Shown: positions 30,974 through 39,991, numbered from the stretch's first letter. The stretch is 64,000 nucleotides of DNA from Dactylosporangium vinaceum (GCF_019904175.1 NZ_CP061913.1:5146001-5210000), one strand, 5' to 3'. Numbers and translations: made by a program. Notes: generated by a model from the sequence alone, not told the origin.

Positions 30974-33301
30974 ATGCGCACACCCCTGCGTCGGCGCCTC
31001 GTGCGCGCCGCCGCACTCTGCGCGGTCGCCGCCAGTGCCGTGCTCGTGTTCGCACCGCCACCCGCAACCGCGGCCCCCGCCGGCCGCCCGGCCCGGCCCG
31101 CCGCCCCGGCCACCCCGAGCCCGGCGCTCACCGACCACCCGCTCACCGCCGCCCCGAGCCCGCTGGACAACCCGCTCAAGGGCTTCGCCCGCTTCTACTT
31201 CCCCGGCGACAACCAGAACTCCGGCTATCCGCGCTCGCTCGCCTGGAGCTACTTCGGGCTGTCCGAGGTCATGACGAGCGCGACGGACTGCTCCACGTAC
31301 AACTGGTCCATCGTCGACAACGCGCTGAACGAGATCGCCTCGTACGGCAACCAGGCCGCCATCCGCTTCTACATGGAGTACCCCGGCGGCACCGGCAGCC
31401 ACCCGGGCAACGCGATCCCGCACTGCTTCGACGGGCACGTCACCTACCGCAACAACACCTACTGGGGCACCGTCTCCCCGGACTACGACAGCGCCTACCT
31501 GCTCACCGCGGTGCAGAACTTCATCGCCGCGCTCGGCGCCCGCTACGACGGCGACCCGCGCATCGGCTTCATCAACCTCGGCCTGGTCGGCCTCTGGGGC
31601 GAGTGGCACACGTGGCCGTTCGACACCGACACCGCCGACGGCTACCCGAACCTGATGCCGACCGACGCCCACGCGGCGCAGATCGTCACCGCGTTCGACA
31701 ACGCCTTCAGCCGGACGAAGCTCGAGATCCGCTACCCCGACTCGGCCGGCGGTGCCGCGAACACCAAGGACATCGGCTACCACGACGACTCGTTCTGCTA
31801 CCGGGAGGGCTCACCGCTCAAGGGCGTGACACTGCCGCAGTCGCTCGGCGGCGCCGACTACGCGCAGCTGCAGCGGGCCCTCAACATGGGCGTCGAAAAC
31901 AAGTGGATCACCGACTCGATGGGCGGCGAGGTCCGCCCGGAGATCCAGAGCTCGGCGTTCACGTCCTGGCCCGGCGGCTCCGGCCAGGTCGACAACATGA
32001 AGGCGTGCATCGAGCTCGAGCACACCACCTGGAAGATCAACCAGACGAGTCAGAGCTACGCGCCGGGCGACCCGAACGTCGCCGCGGCCGTGCGCCTCAT
32101 GGGCTACGACCTCAGCGCCACGCACGCCTACTACCAGAACAGCGTCTCCGGCACCGCCACCGTCGGCGTCACCCTCGCCAACAACGGCGTGGCCCCCTTC
32201 TACTACCCGTGGACCGTCACCCTCGGCCTCAAGGACTCCGCCGGCACCGTCGTGAAGACCTGGGACACCCCCTGGGACCTGCGCACCGTCCAACCCCTGA
32301 AGATCCGGGCCTTCCCCGACTGGAACCTCGGCGCCGACCCGACGTACCTCGACTTCGGCTACCCGCAGTACTTCCAGTCCAACGTCAGCCTCTCCGGCGT
32401 CGCCAACGGCTCCTACCAGCTCGTCCTGCGGGTCAAGAACCCCCTGGAGGCGCTGAGCCCGGCCGCGAAGAAGCTGCGCTTCGGCAACGCCACCCAAAAC
32501 GCCGACGGCTGGCTGGGCCTCGGCGCGATAGGCGTCGGCGGCTCCACCGGCGGCGACACCACCCCGCCGTCCGCGCCGACCGGCCTCACCGCACCGGCCA
32601 GGACCGACACCAGCGTCTCGCTGAGCTGGAACGCGTCGACCGACAACGTCGGCGTCACCGGCTACCGGGTGCTGCGCGGCGGGGTCCAGGTCGGCACGGC
32701 CGCCTCGACGTCGTACACCGACACCGGCCTGACCGCGTCGACGGCGTACACGTACACCGTCCAGGCGTATGACGCGGCCGGGAACACCTCGGCGGCCTCG
32801 TCGGCGCTGAGCGTCACCACGTCGGCGACGAGCACGCCGACCGGGCTGATCGTCGACGACTTCAACGGCACGCCCGCCTACCCGTCGGCGGCGCAGAACG
32901 ACCTCGGCCACTGGACCGGCGGCAACTGCTTCCTCAACGGTGGCGGCAACGGGGCCGTGTCCGGCGGGGCGCTGGTGCTGCAGTACAACAACTGCGGCTG
33001 GTTCGGCTCCGACGTCAACCAGGACGTGTCGCAGTACACCTACCTCGTCGTGCGGATCAAGGGCGCGGCCGGAGGCGAGCAGACCCACTTCAACCTCGGC
33101 CTCGGCGGCACCACGAAGGTCTTCGGCGACTACGTCCTCGACGGTGGCGGCCACCCGGCCATCACCACCGCCTACCAGGACATCAGGATCCCGATGGCCG
33201 CCAACGGGATCAGCCGCACCGGCCCGGCCCAGCTCGCCATGGGCTTCTGGTTCGGCGGCAACTCCACCGTGTCCATCGACAGCTTCTCCTTCAGCAACTG
33301 A
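30974..33301 (+). CDS. Secreted DUF4832-type protein with FN3 and C-terminal carbohydrate-binding-like module
   Basis: A 775-residue exported protein. Signal peptide about 1-35. A glycosidase-like barrel of the DUF4832 type follows (NPLKGFARFYFPG, FINLGLVGLWGEWHTWP, HDDSFCYREGSP). Next come a beta-sandwich around 360-510, one fibronectin type III domain (PPSAPTGLTAPARTDTSVSLSW to about 625), and a 148-residue C-terminal module (DDFNGTPAYPSAAQ to the end) resembling a carbohydrate-binding domain. ATG 30974 follows GGAGG. The stop overlaps the next ATG by one base (TGATG). Likely acts on or binds an extracellular polysaccharide; catalytic activity of the family is not established to my knowledge. 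Confidence 0.82.
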   Translation: MRTPLRRRLVRAAALCAVAASAVLVFAPPPATAAPAGRPARPAAPATPSPALTDHPLTAAPSPLDNPLKGFARFYFPGDNQNSGYPRSLAWSYFGLSEVMTSATDCSTYNWSIVDNALNEIASYGNQAAIRFYMEYPGGTGSHPGNAIPHCFDGHVTYRNNTYWGTVSPDYDSAYLLTAVQNFIAALGARYDGDPRIGFINLGLVGLWGEWHTWPFDTDTADGYPNLMPTDAHAAQIVTAFDNAFSRTKLEIRYPDSAGGAANTKDIGYHDDSFCYREGSPLKGVTLPQSLGGADYAQLQRALNMGVENKWITDSMGGEVRPEIQSSAFTSWPGGSGQVDNMKACIELEHTTWKINQTSQSYAPGDPNVAAAVRLMGYDLSATHAYYQNSVSGTATVGVTLANNGVAPFYYPWTVTLGLKDSAGTVVKTWDTPWDLRTVQPLKIRAFPDWNLGADPTYLDFGYPQYFQSNVSLSGVANGSYQLVLRVKNPLEALSPAAKKLRFGNATQNADGWLGLGAIGVGGSTGGDTTPPSAPTGLTAPARTDTSVSLSWNASTDNVGVTGYRVLRGGVQVGTAASTSYTDTGLTASTAYTYTVQAYDAAGNTSAASSALSVTTSATSTPTGLIVDDFNGTPAYPSAAQNDLGHWTGGNCFLNGGGNGAVSGGALVLQYNNCGWFGSDVNQDVSQYTYLVVRIKGAAGGEQTHFNLGLGGTTKVFGDYVLDGGGHPAITTAYQDIRIPMAANGISRTGPAQLAMGFWFGGNSTVSIDSFSFSN
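32855..33298 (+). repeat. C-terminal module duplicate, copy 1
   Basis: 444 bp encoding 148 residues (DDFNGTPAYPS to the end). It aligns without gaps to 35113-35556 with roughly three quarters identical residues by eye, much higher than the rest of the two proteins. Confidence 0.85.
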
Positions 33302-35559
33302 TGCAGCTCACCGTTCGGGTCCGGGCGGCCGCCGTGGCGGCGGCCGCCCTGGCCCTCTCCGGCCCGGCTGCGCTGGTCTTCAGCGCAGCCCCGGCCGCCG
33401 CGGCCACCGCCACCGTCGCCTACACCGGCGACTCCAGCACCGTCCTCACCAACCCGGAGCGGGGCTTCCACAACCGCTACGAGATCATCAACGACCCGGC
33501 CGTCAACGACTACGCGAGCAATACGATCCCCGGCTTCAACCCGGACATGCTCGACCGCACCTTCGCCCGGGCCAGGGCGGACGGCGATACGCTCATCCAC
33601 TCCTACCTGCACCTCGACAAGTACCAGACCACCGACCTGCCGCAGGCGCTGCTGGACAACCTGACAAGCGGCCTGGCGGCGATCCGGGCGCAGGGGCTCA
33701 AGATCGTGCTGCGGACGGCGTATGTCTGGGACGGGTACTCCGCCGTCACCGAAGCGCAGATGGAGCGACACATCGACCAGCTCGCACCGGTGCTGGCCGC
33801 CAACGCCGACGTGATCATGCACCTGGAGGCCGGGTTCTTCGGCGCCTGGGGTGAGTGGCACGAGAGCCCCTACACCGCCGCGTCCGAGGAGAGCCAGGCG
33901 CCGGTCCGCTACCGCCTCGTCAAGAAGCTGCTGGCCGCCACCCCGGCGAACCTCCCGGTCGCCATCCGCTACCCCATCTTCACCTACGAGTTCGCCAGGC
34001 GCACCGCGCCGCCGCCCGGGTGCCCGCTGCCGGACAACTGCCTGCTGAGCACCCAGGACCTCGACCGGCTCGGCTTCCACGACGACTGCTTCCTGGCGGA
34101 CGCGGCCGACATGGGGACGTACGACCAGAACTCGTGGCTCGGCTGGTTCGACGTGGCCCAGAAGAAGCAGTGGGTGTACGACTACGCCACCTCGACCGGC
34201 GGCAACAAGATCGTCGGCGGGGAGACGTGCAACGCCAGCGGCGGCAACGACGCGGCCGGCGTGAACGCGCAGTACGAGCTGTCGCACCAGCACTGGACCG
34301 AGATCAACGCGGACTACGCGGCGGTCAACACCGACATCTGGAAGCACGCCGATCTGGCGGCCTCCGGGGCCGACCCGGCCGAGACGCTGTACCACCGCAT
34401 CCAGCGCAAGCTCGGCTACCGCCTGCGGCTCACCGACGCCACGTTCAGCACGCCGGCCGCGCCCGGCTCGGCGTTCACGTTCTCGGCGCACCTGGTGAAC
34501 GACGGCTACGCGGGCATCATCAAACCCCGCCCCGTGTACCTCGTGTTCGACAACGGCACCAACCGGTACAACGTCGCGCTTCCCGGTGTCGACCCGCGCA
34601 CCTGGAAGCCGGGCGCCGTGAGCGTCCCCACCCAGACCGTCACGCTCCCGGCGATGGCCGGCGGCTCGTACCGGCTGGCCCTGTGGCTGCCCGACCAGGC
34701 CGCGAACCTGCGCAACACCCCGGCCTACTCGGTGCGGCTGGCCGACGTCGGGACGTGGGATGCGGCCAAGGGCTACAACGTGCTGGCGAACGCGGTCACC
34801 GTAGGCGCCTGCACCGGCGACTGCACGCCGCCGACCGCGCCGGCACTCACCGGCTCGCTCAACGGCACCACCGCGTCGCTGTCGTGGAGCGGGGCCACGG
34901 ACAACGTCGGCGTCACCGGCTACCGGCTGTACCGCGACGGCGCACCGCTGGCGTCGCCGACCGGGACGACGTACACCGACACCGGCGTGCCCGCCGGGAC
35001 GCACACCTACACGGTGACGGCCCGCGATGCCGCCGGGTACGACTCGCCGCCCAGCAACACCGTCAGCCTGACGGTCGTCGTGGTCACCCCACCGCCGGTG
35101 GGCCTCGTCCTGGACGACTTCGACGGCGCGCCGGCCTACCCGTCGGCGGCCAAGAACGACCTGGGCCGGTGGACGGGCGGCAACTGCTTCGGCAACGGCG
35201 GCGGCAACGGTGTCGTGTCCGGCGGTGCGCTGACGCTGCAGTACAGCAACTGCGGCTGGTTCGGCTCGGACGTCGGCACGGACCTGTCCGCCTACACCTA
35301 CCTCGTCGTGCGCATCAAGGGCGCGGCCGGCGGGGAGCAGGCGCACTTCAGCCTGAGCATCGGCGGTACCACCAAAGTGTTCGGGGATTTCGTCCTTGAC
35401 GGCGGTGCCCATCCGGCGATCACCACGTCGTATCAGGACATCCGGGTGCCGATGCCGGCCAACGGCGTCAACCGGGCGAGCCCGGCGCAGCTGGCACTGG
35501 GCTTCTGGTACGGCGGCAGCGGTACGGTCACCGTCGACAGCATCAGCTTCCAGGAGTAG
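33301..35559 (+). CDS. Secreted DUF4874/DUF4832 protein with FN3 and C-terminal module
   Basis: A 752-residue exported protein. Signal peptide about 1-33. DUF4874 N-terminal half (NPERGFHNRYEI, IVLRTAYVWDG, MHLEAGFFGAWGEWHESPY) and DUF4832 half (HDDCFLADAADMGTYDQNSW, GGETCN, HQHWTEINADY, RKLGYRLRLTDATF) make one barrel plus sandwich. An FN3 domain (PPTAPALTGSLNGTTASLSWSGA) and the shared 148-residue C-terminal module follow. It starts one base into the previous stop (TGATG), so the two are translationally coupled. Probably an extracellular polysaccharide-active partner of its neighbour. Confidence 0.85.
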   Translation: MQLTVRVRAAAVAAAALALSGPAALVFSAAPAAAATATVAYTGDSSTVLTNPERGFHNRYEIINDPAVNDYASNTIPGFNPDMLDRTFARARADGDTLIHSYLHLDKYQTTDLPQALLDNLTSGLAAIRAQGLKIVLRTAYVWDGYSAVTEAQMERHIDQLAPVLAANADVIMHLEAGFFGAWGEWHESPYTAASEESQAPVRYRLVKKLLAATPANLPVAIRYPIFTYEFARRTAPPPGCPLPDNCLLSTQDLDRLGFHDDCFLADAADMGTYDQNSWLGWFDVAQKKQWVYDYATSTGGNKIVGGETCNASGGNDAAGVNAQYELSHQHWTEINADYAAVNTDIWKHADLAASGADPAETLYHRIQRKLGYRLRLTDATFSTPAAPGSAFTFSAHLVNDGYAGIIKPRPVYLVFDNGTNRYNVALPGVDPRTWKPGAVSVPTQTVTLPAMAGGSYRLALWLPDQAANLRNTPAYSVRLADVGTWDAAKGYNVLANAVTVGACTGDCTPPTAPALTGSLNGTTASLSWSGATDNVGVTGYRLYRDGAPLASPTGTTYTDTGVPAGTHTYTVTARDAAGYDSPPSNTVSLTVVVVTPPPVGLVLDDFDGAPAYPSAAKNDLGRWTGGNCFGNGGGNGVVSGGALTLQYSNCGWFGSDVGTDLSAYTYLVVRIKGAAGGEQAHFSLSIGGTTKVFGDFVLDGGAHPAITTSYQDIRVPMPANGVNRASPAQLALGFWYGGSGTVTVDSISFQE
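35113..35556 (+). repeat. C-terminal module duplicate, copy 2
   Basis: Second 148-residue module (DDFDGAPAYPSAAK to the end), gapless against 32855-33298. The shared core includes TYLVVRIKGAAGGEQ and GGTTKVFGD. Confidence 0.85.
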
Positions 35560-35564
35560 TTTGT

Positions 35565-35573
35565 AAAGTTCGT
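35565..35573 (+). promoter_or_regulatory. AAAGTTCGT motif, candidate ROK autoregulatory site
   Basis: AAAGTTCGT lies 30 bp before the ROK start in an unusually AT-rich 44-bp gap, and is a one-base variant of the motif at 30899-30907. Confidence 0.3.
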
Positions 35574-35603
35574 AGCGTTATTGGACAGCTGGAGGGGCAG
35601 ACC

Positions 35604-36773
35604 GTGGCCGATCAGGTCATCACCGGGACCGACCTGTCACGGCTGCGTGAGCTCAACTCGCTGACGGTGGTCCGGGCGCTGCGCGATCAGCCCCCGGCCA
35701 CCGTCACCGAGCTGGCCAAGCTGACCGGCCTGTCCCGCCCCGCGGTCGACGTGATCGCGCAGGGCCTGGTCACCGGCGGCTGGGCCACCGTCGTCGAGCC
35801 GGGTGCCAGCAGCGTCGTGGGCCGCCCGGCCCGCCGCTACCGCTTCCGCGCCACCGCCGGGCACGTCATCGGCGTCGACGTCGGCGGCCACAAGGTGCTG
35901 GCGCTGCTGGCCGACCTCGACGGCGACGTCACCCACACGGCCCGCCGCTCGGTCGCCGCCGACGCCGGGCCGGCCGAGCGCCTGGCCGCCCTGGACCAGG
36001 TGCTGGCCGAGATCCTGCGGGAGTCCGGCAAGACGGCCGAGGACATCTGGGCGGTGAGCGTCGGCGTCACCGGCCCGGTCGACGCCAGCGGCCGCACGAC
36101 GCTGTTCTCGCCGATGCCCGGCTGGGACAGCGTCGACCTGCCGGCCCATCTCAGCGACCGCTTCGCCTGCCCGATCATCGTCGAGAACGACTGCAAGCTG
36201 GCCGCCCTGGCCGAGCGCTGGCAGGGCGCGGCCAGCGACGCCAACGACATCGTCTTCCTGCTGGCCGGCATGCGCATGGGCGCGGGGCTCATCATCGACG
36301 GCGTCCTGCGCCGCGGCTACGGCGGCGCCGCCGGCGAGATCGGAGCACTCAAGGCCGTGCGCTGGCTGACCGCGCCGGAGCACCTCCAGCGCTGCCCCGG
36401 CGTCCCCGCGACCGTGGGCCCGGACGACGCCGCGGCCTGGGTGTTCAACGCGGCCCGGGCCGGCAACCGCGACGCCCGCACCGCCGTCACCCGCTATGTG
36501 AAGGACATCGCCATCGGTACCGCAGCCCTCGTGCTCGCACTGGACCCGCAGGTCGTGGTGTTCGGCGGCGGCTTCTCCCGCTCGGCCGACCTGGTCCTCG
36601 AGCCGCTGCAGCGCGAGCTGGCCAAGCTGTGCCTGCGCGTGCCGGACGTGCGCGCCTCCACGCTCGGCGCCGACTCGGTGGCGCTCGGCGCCCTGCGCCT
36701 GGCCCTGAACGAGGTCGACCGCCGCCTCTTCACCGCCGGCCTCAGCGCCCCGATCGCCCCCCGCCGCGAGTAG
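35604..36773 (+). CDS. ROK-family transcriptional regulator
   Basis: A 389-residue NagC/XylR-type regulator. An N-terminal winged HTH (about 15-75, TVTELAKLTGLSRPAVDVIAQGL) is joined to a ROK sugar-kinase-like domain: VIGVDVGGHKVLALLADLDG (phosphate loop), VENDCKLAALAE and GMRMGAGLIIDGVLRRGYGGAAGEIG (sugar site). The zinc motif CxCGxxGC of typical ROK proteins is absent (HLQRCPGVPAT in that place). GTG 35604 follows GGAGGGG. It closes the carbohydrate island and probably represses it until a sugar binds. Confidence 0.9.
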   Translation: MADQVITGTDLSRLRELNSLTVVRALRDQPPATVTELAKLTGLSRPAVDVIAQGLVTGGWATVVEPGASSVVGRPARRYRFRATAGHVIGVDVGGHKVLALLADLDGDVTHTARRSVAADAGPAERLAALDQVLAEILRESGKTAEDIWAVSVGVTGPVDASGRTTLFSPMPGWDSVDLPAHLSDRFACPIIVENDCKLAALAERWQGAASDANDIVFLLAGMRMGAGLIIDGVLRRGYGGAAGEIGALKAVRWLTAPEHLQRCPGVPATVGPDDAAAWVFNAARAGNRDARTAVTRYVKDIAIGTAALVLALDPQVVVFGGGFSRSADLVLEPLQRELAKLCLRVPDVRASTLGADSVALGALRLALNEVDRRLFTAGLSAPIAPRRE

Positions 36774-36778
36774 CGCGG

Positions 36779-37915
36779 TCAGCCCGTCGGGTCAGGGCTT
36801 TTCCGGGACCTGAACAGCGAAGCGGCCTTCCCGGCCACGCCCTTCACCGCGGTGAGGGCCGGCGGCGCATCGGCAACGCCGTCGCCGTCCCGGTCGACCC
36901 GCCGGAACGGGCGCGTCACCGCACCGGCCGCGCTCGCCACGCCCGCACCCGCCGTGGAGGCGGCGCCGGAGATCCAGGTGCCGGTCGCCTTCGCCGCGTC
37001 CTCCAGGGCGGCCAGGGCCCGGTTCGGCTCGGCCTCGGCGTCGTCGCCGGTCCTCGCCTTCACGGCCGCGGCCAGGTGCGCCGGGAACCGCTCGGGGGCC
37101 GCGGGGAACGCCTCACGGGCCGCCTCGACGACCTCCCGCCCGAACAGGAACCGGGTGACGCCCCCGGTCAGGGCCCCCACCCCGTACCCGACGGCCGCCT
37201 GCTGCCGGCCGCTGAGGCTCTGGCGCACGGCGTCGAGCCGGCCGGTCTCGATGGTGCCGACGAGGCTCTGCGCCGCGCCCGCGGGGAGCATCGTCGCCAG
37301 AGTGCCCGCCCAGTGCGACCAGTCGTCCCGCCCGGCCGCGATGGCGGGCCCGGCGCCGAGCGCCCCGTCCGCCGCCACGGTGGCGACGTCCTTGGCCATG
37401 GCCGCGATCTGCTGCTGGCTGACCCGCTCGTTGGACAGCCCGAGCACCAGGGCGTGGGCCTGGTCCCGGTCGAGCTCCCAGCCGTGGATGTCGGCGACGG
37501 CCAGCCCGAAGATCGCCGTGAGCTCGAACTGCAGCTGCTGGTCGCCCGCCGGCAGCAGCGCCCGAGCCTTCCGCGCGGCCCCGACGGCCACCTCTTTGCC
37601 CGCCCGCTTCAACGCCTGCCGCCCGGCGTGCTTGGCCCCGGCCGCGGCCGCACCGGCGACGGGAATCATGGCGATCCCGATGTCGGCCGCGATCGTCCCG
37701 GCGGTGACGACCGCCCCCGCGGCGCTGATCGCGGTGACGTAGTGCCGCTCCAGCAGCCCGATCACCTCGGCCGGGGTCGCGTCCGGATTGCGCCGCCGGA
37801 CCCGCATGACGTACCGCCGGGCGATCGAGTGCCGGGCGCCGACCGCCTTCGCGATCCCCCGCGCGGCGTCCGCCTCCACGATCTCGGCCGCAAACGTGCC
37901 GTCGCCGTCATCCAT
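36779..37915 (-). CDS. Hypothetical protein, EcsC-like
   Basis: A 378-residue Ala-rich protein. AEVIGLLERHYVTAISAAGAVVTAGTIAADIGIAMIPVAGAAAAGA (about 55-100) holds a hydrophobic, glycine-rich stretch that could enter membrane; GYGVGALTGGVTRFLFGREVVEAAREAFP lies near 265. The overall pattern resembles actinobacterial EcsC-like proteins, but I am not sure of the family. The C-terminal part ends in an Asp-rich DRDGDGVADAP, an EF-hand-like or thrombospondin-3-like calcium loop. ATG 37915 is chosen; ATG 37924 is equally possible, as neither has a good ribosome site. Confidence 0.6.
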   Translation of the reverse strand: MDDGDGTFAAEIVEADAARGIAKAVGARHSIARRYVMRVRRRNPDATPAEVIGLLERHYVTAISAAGAVVTAGTIAADIGIAMIPVAGAAAAGAKHAGRQALKRAGKEVAVGAARKARALLPAGDQQLQFELTAIFGLAVADIHGWELDRDQAHALVLGLSNERVSQQQIAAMAKDVATVAADGALGAGPAIAAGRDDWSHWAGTLATMLPAGAAQSLVGTIETGRLDAVRQSLSGRQQAAVGYGVGALTGGVTRFLFGREVVEAAREAFPAAPERFPAHLAAAVKARTGDDAEAEPNRALAALEDAAKATGTWISGAASTAGAGVASAAGAVTRPFRRVDRDGDGVADAPPALTAVKGVAGKAASLFRSRKSPDPTG

Positions 37916-38011
37916 AGCGGCCATGGAAGCAGGGTGCGATCCGGAATGGAACGTTCGCACGGCTGAGCGACCATCCACCCGGCGACCGCCCATCCGCCGT
38001 CGTTGCGGTGC

Positions 38012-38491
38012 TCAGAGCCACCTGCGCACGCGGGCGCGGTAGGCGGCGTACTCGGTGGGGAAGCGGGTCGCCAGGTAGCGCTCCTCCGGGCGGATCGCGA
38101 TGAGCTGCACGGCGGTCAGGGCGAGGGGGAGCAGGATCAGCGGCCACCAGGAGCCGATCAGCAGTGCCACTCCTGTGTAGACGACGGCCAGGCCGGCGTA
38201 CATCGGGTTGCGCGACAGGCGGTACGGGCCCTCGGTGAGCAGGGTGGCGACGCGGCGGTGGGGCACGATCGTCGTCCGGTGGCGGACCACTGCGGCCACG
38301 GCGGACGCGGCCAGCACCGCGCCGAGGGCGATCACCGCGAGGCCGGCGACGGTCGTGGCCGGACGGCCGCCGAGCGGCAGTGGGGCAGCGGTGTCGAGCA
38401 GGGCGCCGGCGACGAGGCCGGCCGCGTAGTACATGGGCGGCGGGATCGGGAACACCCGGGCACCGCGCCGCACCTCCGCATCGGTCGCCAT
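38012..38491 (-). CDS. Isoprenylcysteine/phospholipid methyltransferase-family membrane protein
   Basis: A 159-residue membrane protein with about four hydrophobic segments and the ICMT/PEMT signature: GPYRLSRNPMYAGL near 90-103 and RPEERYLATRFPTEYAAYRARVRRWL at the end (SAM-binding region). Bacterial members methylate small or lipid substrates; the target is unknown. It is divergent from a TetR gene with a clear operator between them. Confidence 0.88.
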   Translation of the reverse strand: MATDAEVRRGARVFPIPPPMYYAAGLVAGALLDTAAPLPLGGRPATTVAGLAVIALGAVLAASAVAAVVRHRTTIVPHRRVATLLTEGPYRLSRNPMYAGLAVVYTGVALLIGSWWPLILLPLALTAVQLIAIRPEERYLATRFPTEYAAYRARVRRWL

Positions 38492-38515
38492 GGTCGCCTC
38501 ATTTCGGTAGTGGTA

Positions 38516-38534
38516 TGCTCTAACTAATAGAGCA
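38516..38534. promoter_or_regulatory. TetR operator between methyltransferase and TetR genes
   Basis: Perfect 7-base arms TGCTCTA and TAGAGCA around ACTAA, in the 56-bp divergent gap. The region is AT-rich against its surroundings. Likely bound by the TetR protein, controlling both genes. Confidence 0.75.
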
Positions 38535-38547
38535 CTACACTCGGCCG

Positions 38548-39189
38548 GTGGCTGTCAAGAGGCGGTACGAGTCGTCATACCGGCAGGAGCAGGCCCGGCG
38601 GACCCGGCGGGCGATCCTCGACGCGGCGGCCGAGCTGTTCGTGACGCCCGGATATGCGGCCACACCCCTGACCGCGGTCGCGGCCTCGGCCGGGGTGGCG
38701 ATCCAGACGGTGTACAAGACGTTCGGCACCAAGCAGGCGCTGCTCTCGGCCCTGGTCGACGTCACGGTGGCCGGCGACGACGAGCCGGTGGCGCTGGCCG
38801 GGCGCCAGTTCGTCGCCGACATCCAGGCGCTGCCCGACGCCCGCTCGAAGCTGGCCCGCTACGCCCGGCACCTGGCCGAGACCCACGCCCGGCTGGCTCA
38901 GATGATGCTCGCCCTGGCCACCGCCGCCACCGCCGACCCGGACGCCGCCGCCATCTGGCAGAAGAACGCCGACGAGCGCCGCGCCGGCATGACGATGTTC
39001 GCCGCCGACCTGGCCGCGACCGGCGAGCTGCGCCCCGACCGCACCCGGGACGCCGTCGTCGACGTGCTGTGGCTGGCGATGGACGTGCGCAACTACGACT
39101 GGCTGGTGCGGCAGCGGGGCTGGCCGGTGGAGCGCTTCGAGCAGTGGTACGTCGACACCGTGGCCGCCGCCGTCCTCACGCCGCGCTGA
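38548..39189 (+). CDS. TetR-family transcriptional regulator
   Basis: A 213-residue regulator. The HTH is at about 15-60 (RRAILDAAAELFVTPGYAATPLTAVAASAGVAIQTVYKTFGTKQALL), the ligand domain behind it. GTG 38548 is the start at the domain boundary. Probably represses the divergent methyltransferase and itself via the inverted repeat at 38516-38534. Its 3' end overlaps the convergent gene by 14 bp. Confidence 0.92.
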   Translation: MAVKRRYESSYRQEQARRTRRAILDAAAELFVTPGYAATPLTAVAASAGVAIQTVYKTFGTKQALLSALVDVTVAGDDEPVALAGRQFVADIQALPDARSKLARYARHLAETHARLAQMMLALATAATADPDAAAIWQKNADERRAGMTMFAADLAATGELRPDRTRDAVVDVLWLAMDVRNYDWLVRQRGWPVERFEQWYVDTVAAAVLTPR

Positions 39190-39772
39190 TGGCCTCCAGC
39201 CACGGATGATCCGGGTGTACCCGCGCGAGGCTGTCGGCGAGCCACTGTCTCCGGCCGGCGTCGAGCAGCGGCAGCGTCGTCCGGAAGTCGCGGACGTCCT
39301 TGTCGCGCACGGCCTTGGCCTTGAACAGCAGCACCACTTCCGGCGCCATGTACGGCAGCCCGGCGCCGTCGAACGCGATGAGGTCGGTGTAGGCCCGGCG
39401 GATTTCCGGGTCGCGGCGGCACACCCACACGTCACCGTCGTGCGGCTCACGGAACACGTCGAACCGCCAGCACCCGGCCGCCCGGTCCAGGGCCCACGTC
39501 TGGTGCTCGGCCGCGAGGGTGTCCTCGTCGGCGGGGACGAGGACGCCGTCGACCGGGACGAACCAGTCGAACTCCGGGAACCGCGGCGCCACCTCGCCGA
39601 AGCGTCCGTGGGGGACGGCGAACTCGAGGTCGCCGTGGTCGCGGGTCTGCGCGCCGCGGAAGAGGTCGAGCGCCCAGCCTCCGGCGACGCACCACGGCAC
39701 CGACAGCCCTTCGAGGCGCTCCGGCAACGCCTCCGGGCGCCACGGCTCCCAGGCGTCGACGGCGGGTGTCAT
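39176..39772 (-). CDS. Nucleotidyltransferase-fold protein, aminoglycoside adenylyltransferase-like
   Basis: A 198-residue protein. VPWCVAGGWALDLFRGAQTRDHGDLEFAV is the GG-W-x(n)-D-x-D-type motif of minimal nucleotidyltransferases related to ANT(2'')-type enzymes; here the acidic pair is DHGDLEF. GLPYMAPEVVLLFKAKAVRDKDVRDF is the second conserved block. Members without known substrate are common in soil actinobacteria, so antibiotic modification should not be assumed. ATG 39772 matches the domain start. Confidence 0.8.
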   Translation of the reverse strand: MTPAVDAWEPWRPEALPERLEGLSVPWCVAGGWALDLFRGAQTRDHGDLEFAVPHGRFGEVAPRFPEFDWFVPVDGVLVPADEDTLAAEHQTWALDRAAGCWRFDVFREPHDGDVWVCRRDPEIRRAYTDLIAFDGAGLPYMAPEVVLLFKAKAVRDKDVRDFRTTLPLLDAGRRQWLADSLARVHPDHPWLEAISAA

Positions 39773-39862
39773 GCCGGCCACGGTACCGGCCCACGCCCGG
39801 AGCATACACAGTTGAACGTTGTACAAAGCCGGGGCGGCGCCGGGAACCAATAGGGTGTGCTC

Positions 39863-39991
39863 ATGAGCTACCGGCTTGGGACCGATCTGGGAGCCGCGGA
39901 CCGGGCAGGGCGCGCAGCGGGGCGCTGCGGATCGGTCCCACCATTGTGGACAGGCCCGAGCCGGTGGTCGCGGAGGGGAGTCTCCCGGTGA
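39863..39991 (+). pseudogene. Possible remnant of an Hsp70-type N-terminus
   Basis: ATG 39863 begins MSYRLGTDLGAAD, close to the first strand and phosphate loop of actinobacterial Hsp70-family proteins (usually MxYRLGxDLGTT). The frame then loses similarity and stops at 39991 after 42 residues. Its stop overlaps by GTGA the proposed start of the WD40 gene. Actinobacteria encode Hsp70-WD40 fusion proteins, so this may be the collapsed front of one. It could also be a small coupled leader ORF. Confidence 0.35.

Noticed and set aside
33172..35412. 746-residue open frame on the minus strand opposite the second DUF4832-type gene
   Set aside because: It is a codon-position shadow in GC-rich DNA: the composition is Val/Gly/Arg-rich without domains, while the plus strand encodes signal peptide, barrel, FN3 and module.
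39863..39991. Treating the 42-residue frame as a confident functional small gene
   Set aside because: Ribosome site is weak and similarity is limited to the first dozen residues, so it is listed only as a possible remnant.
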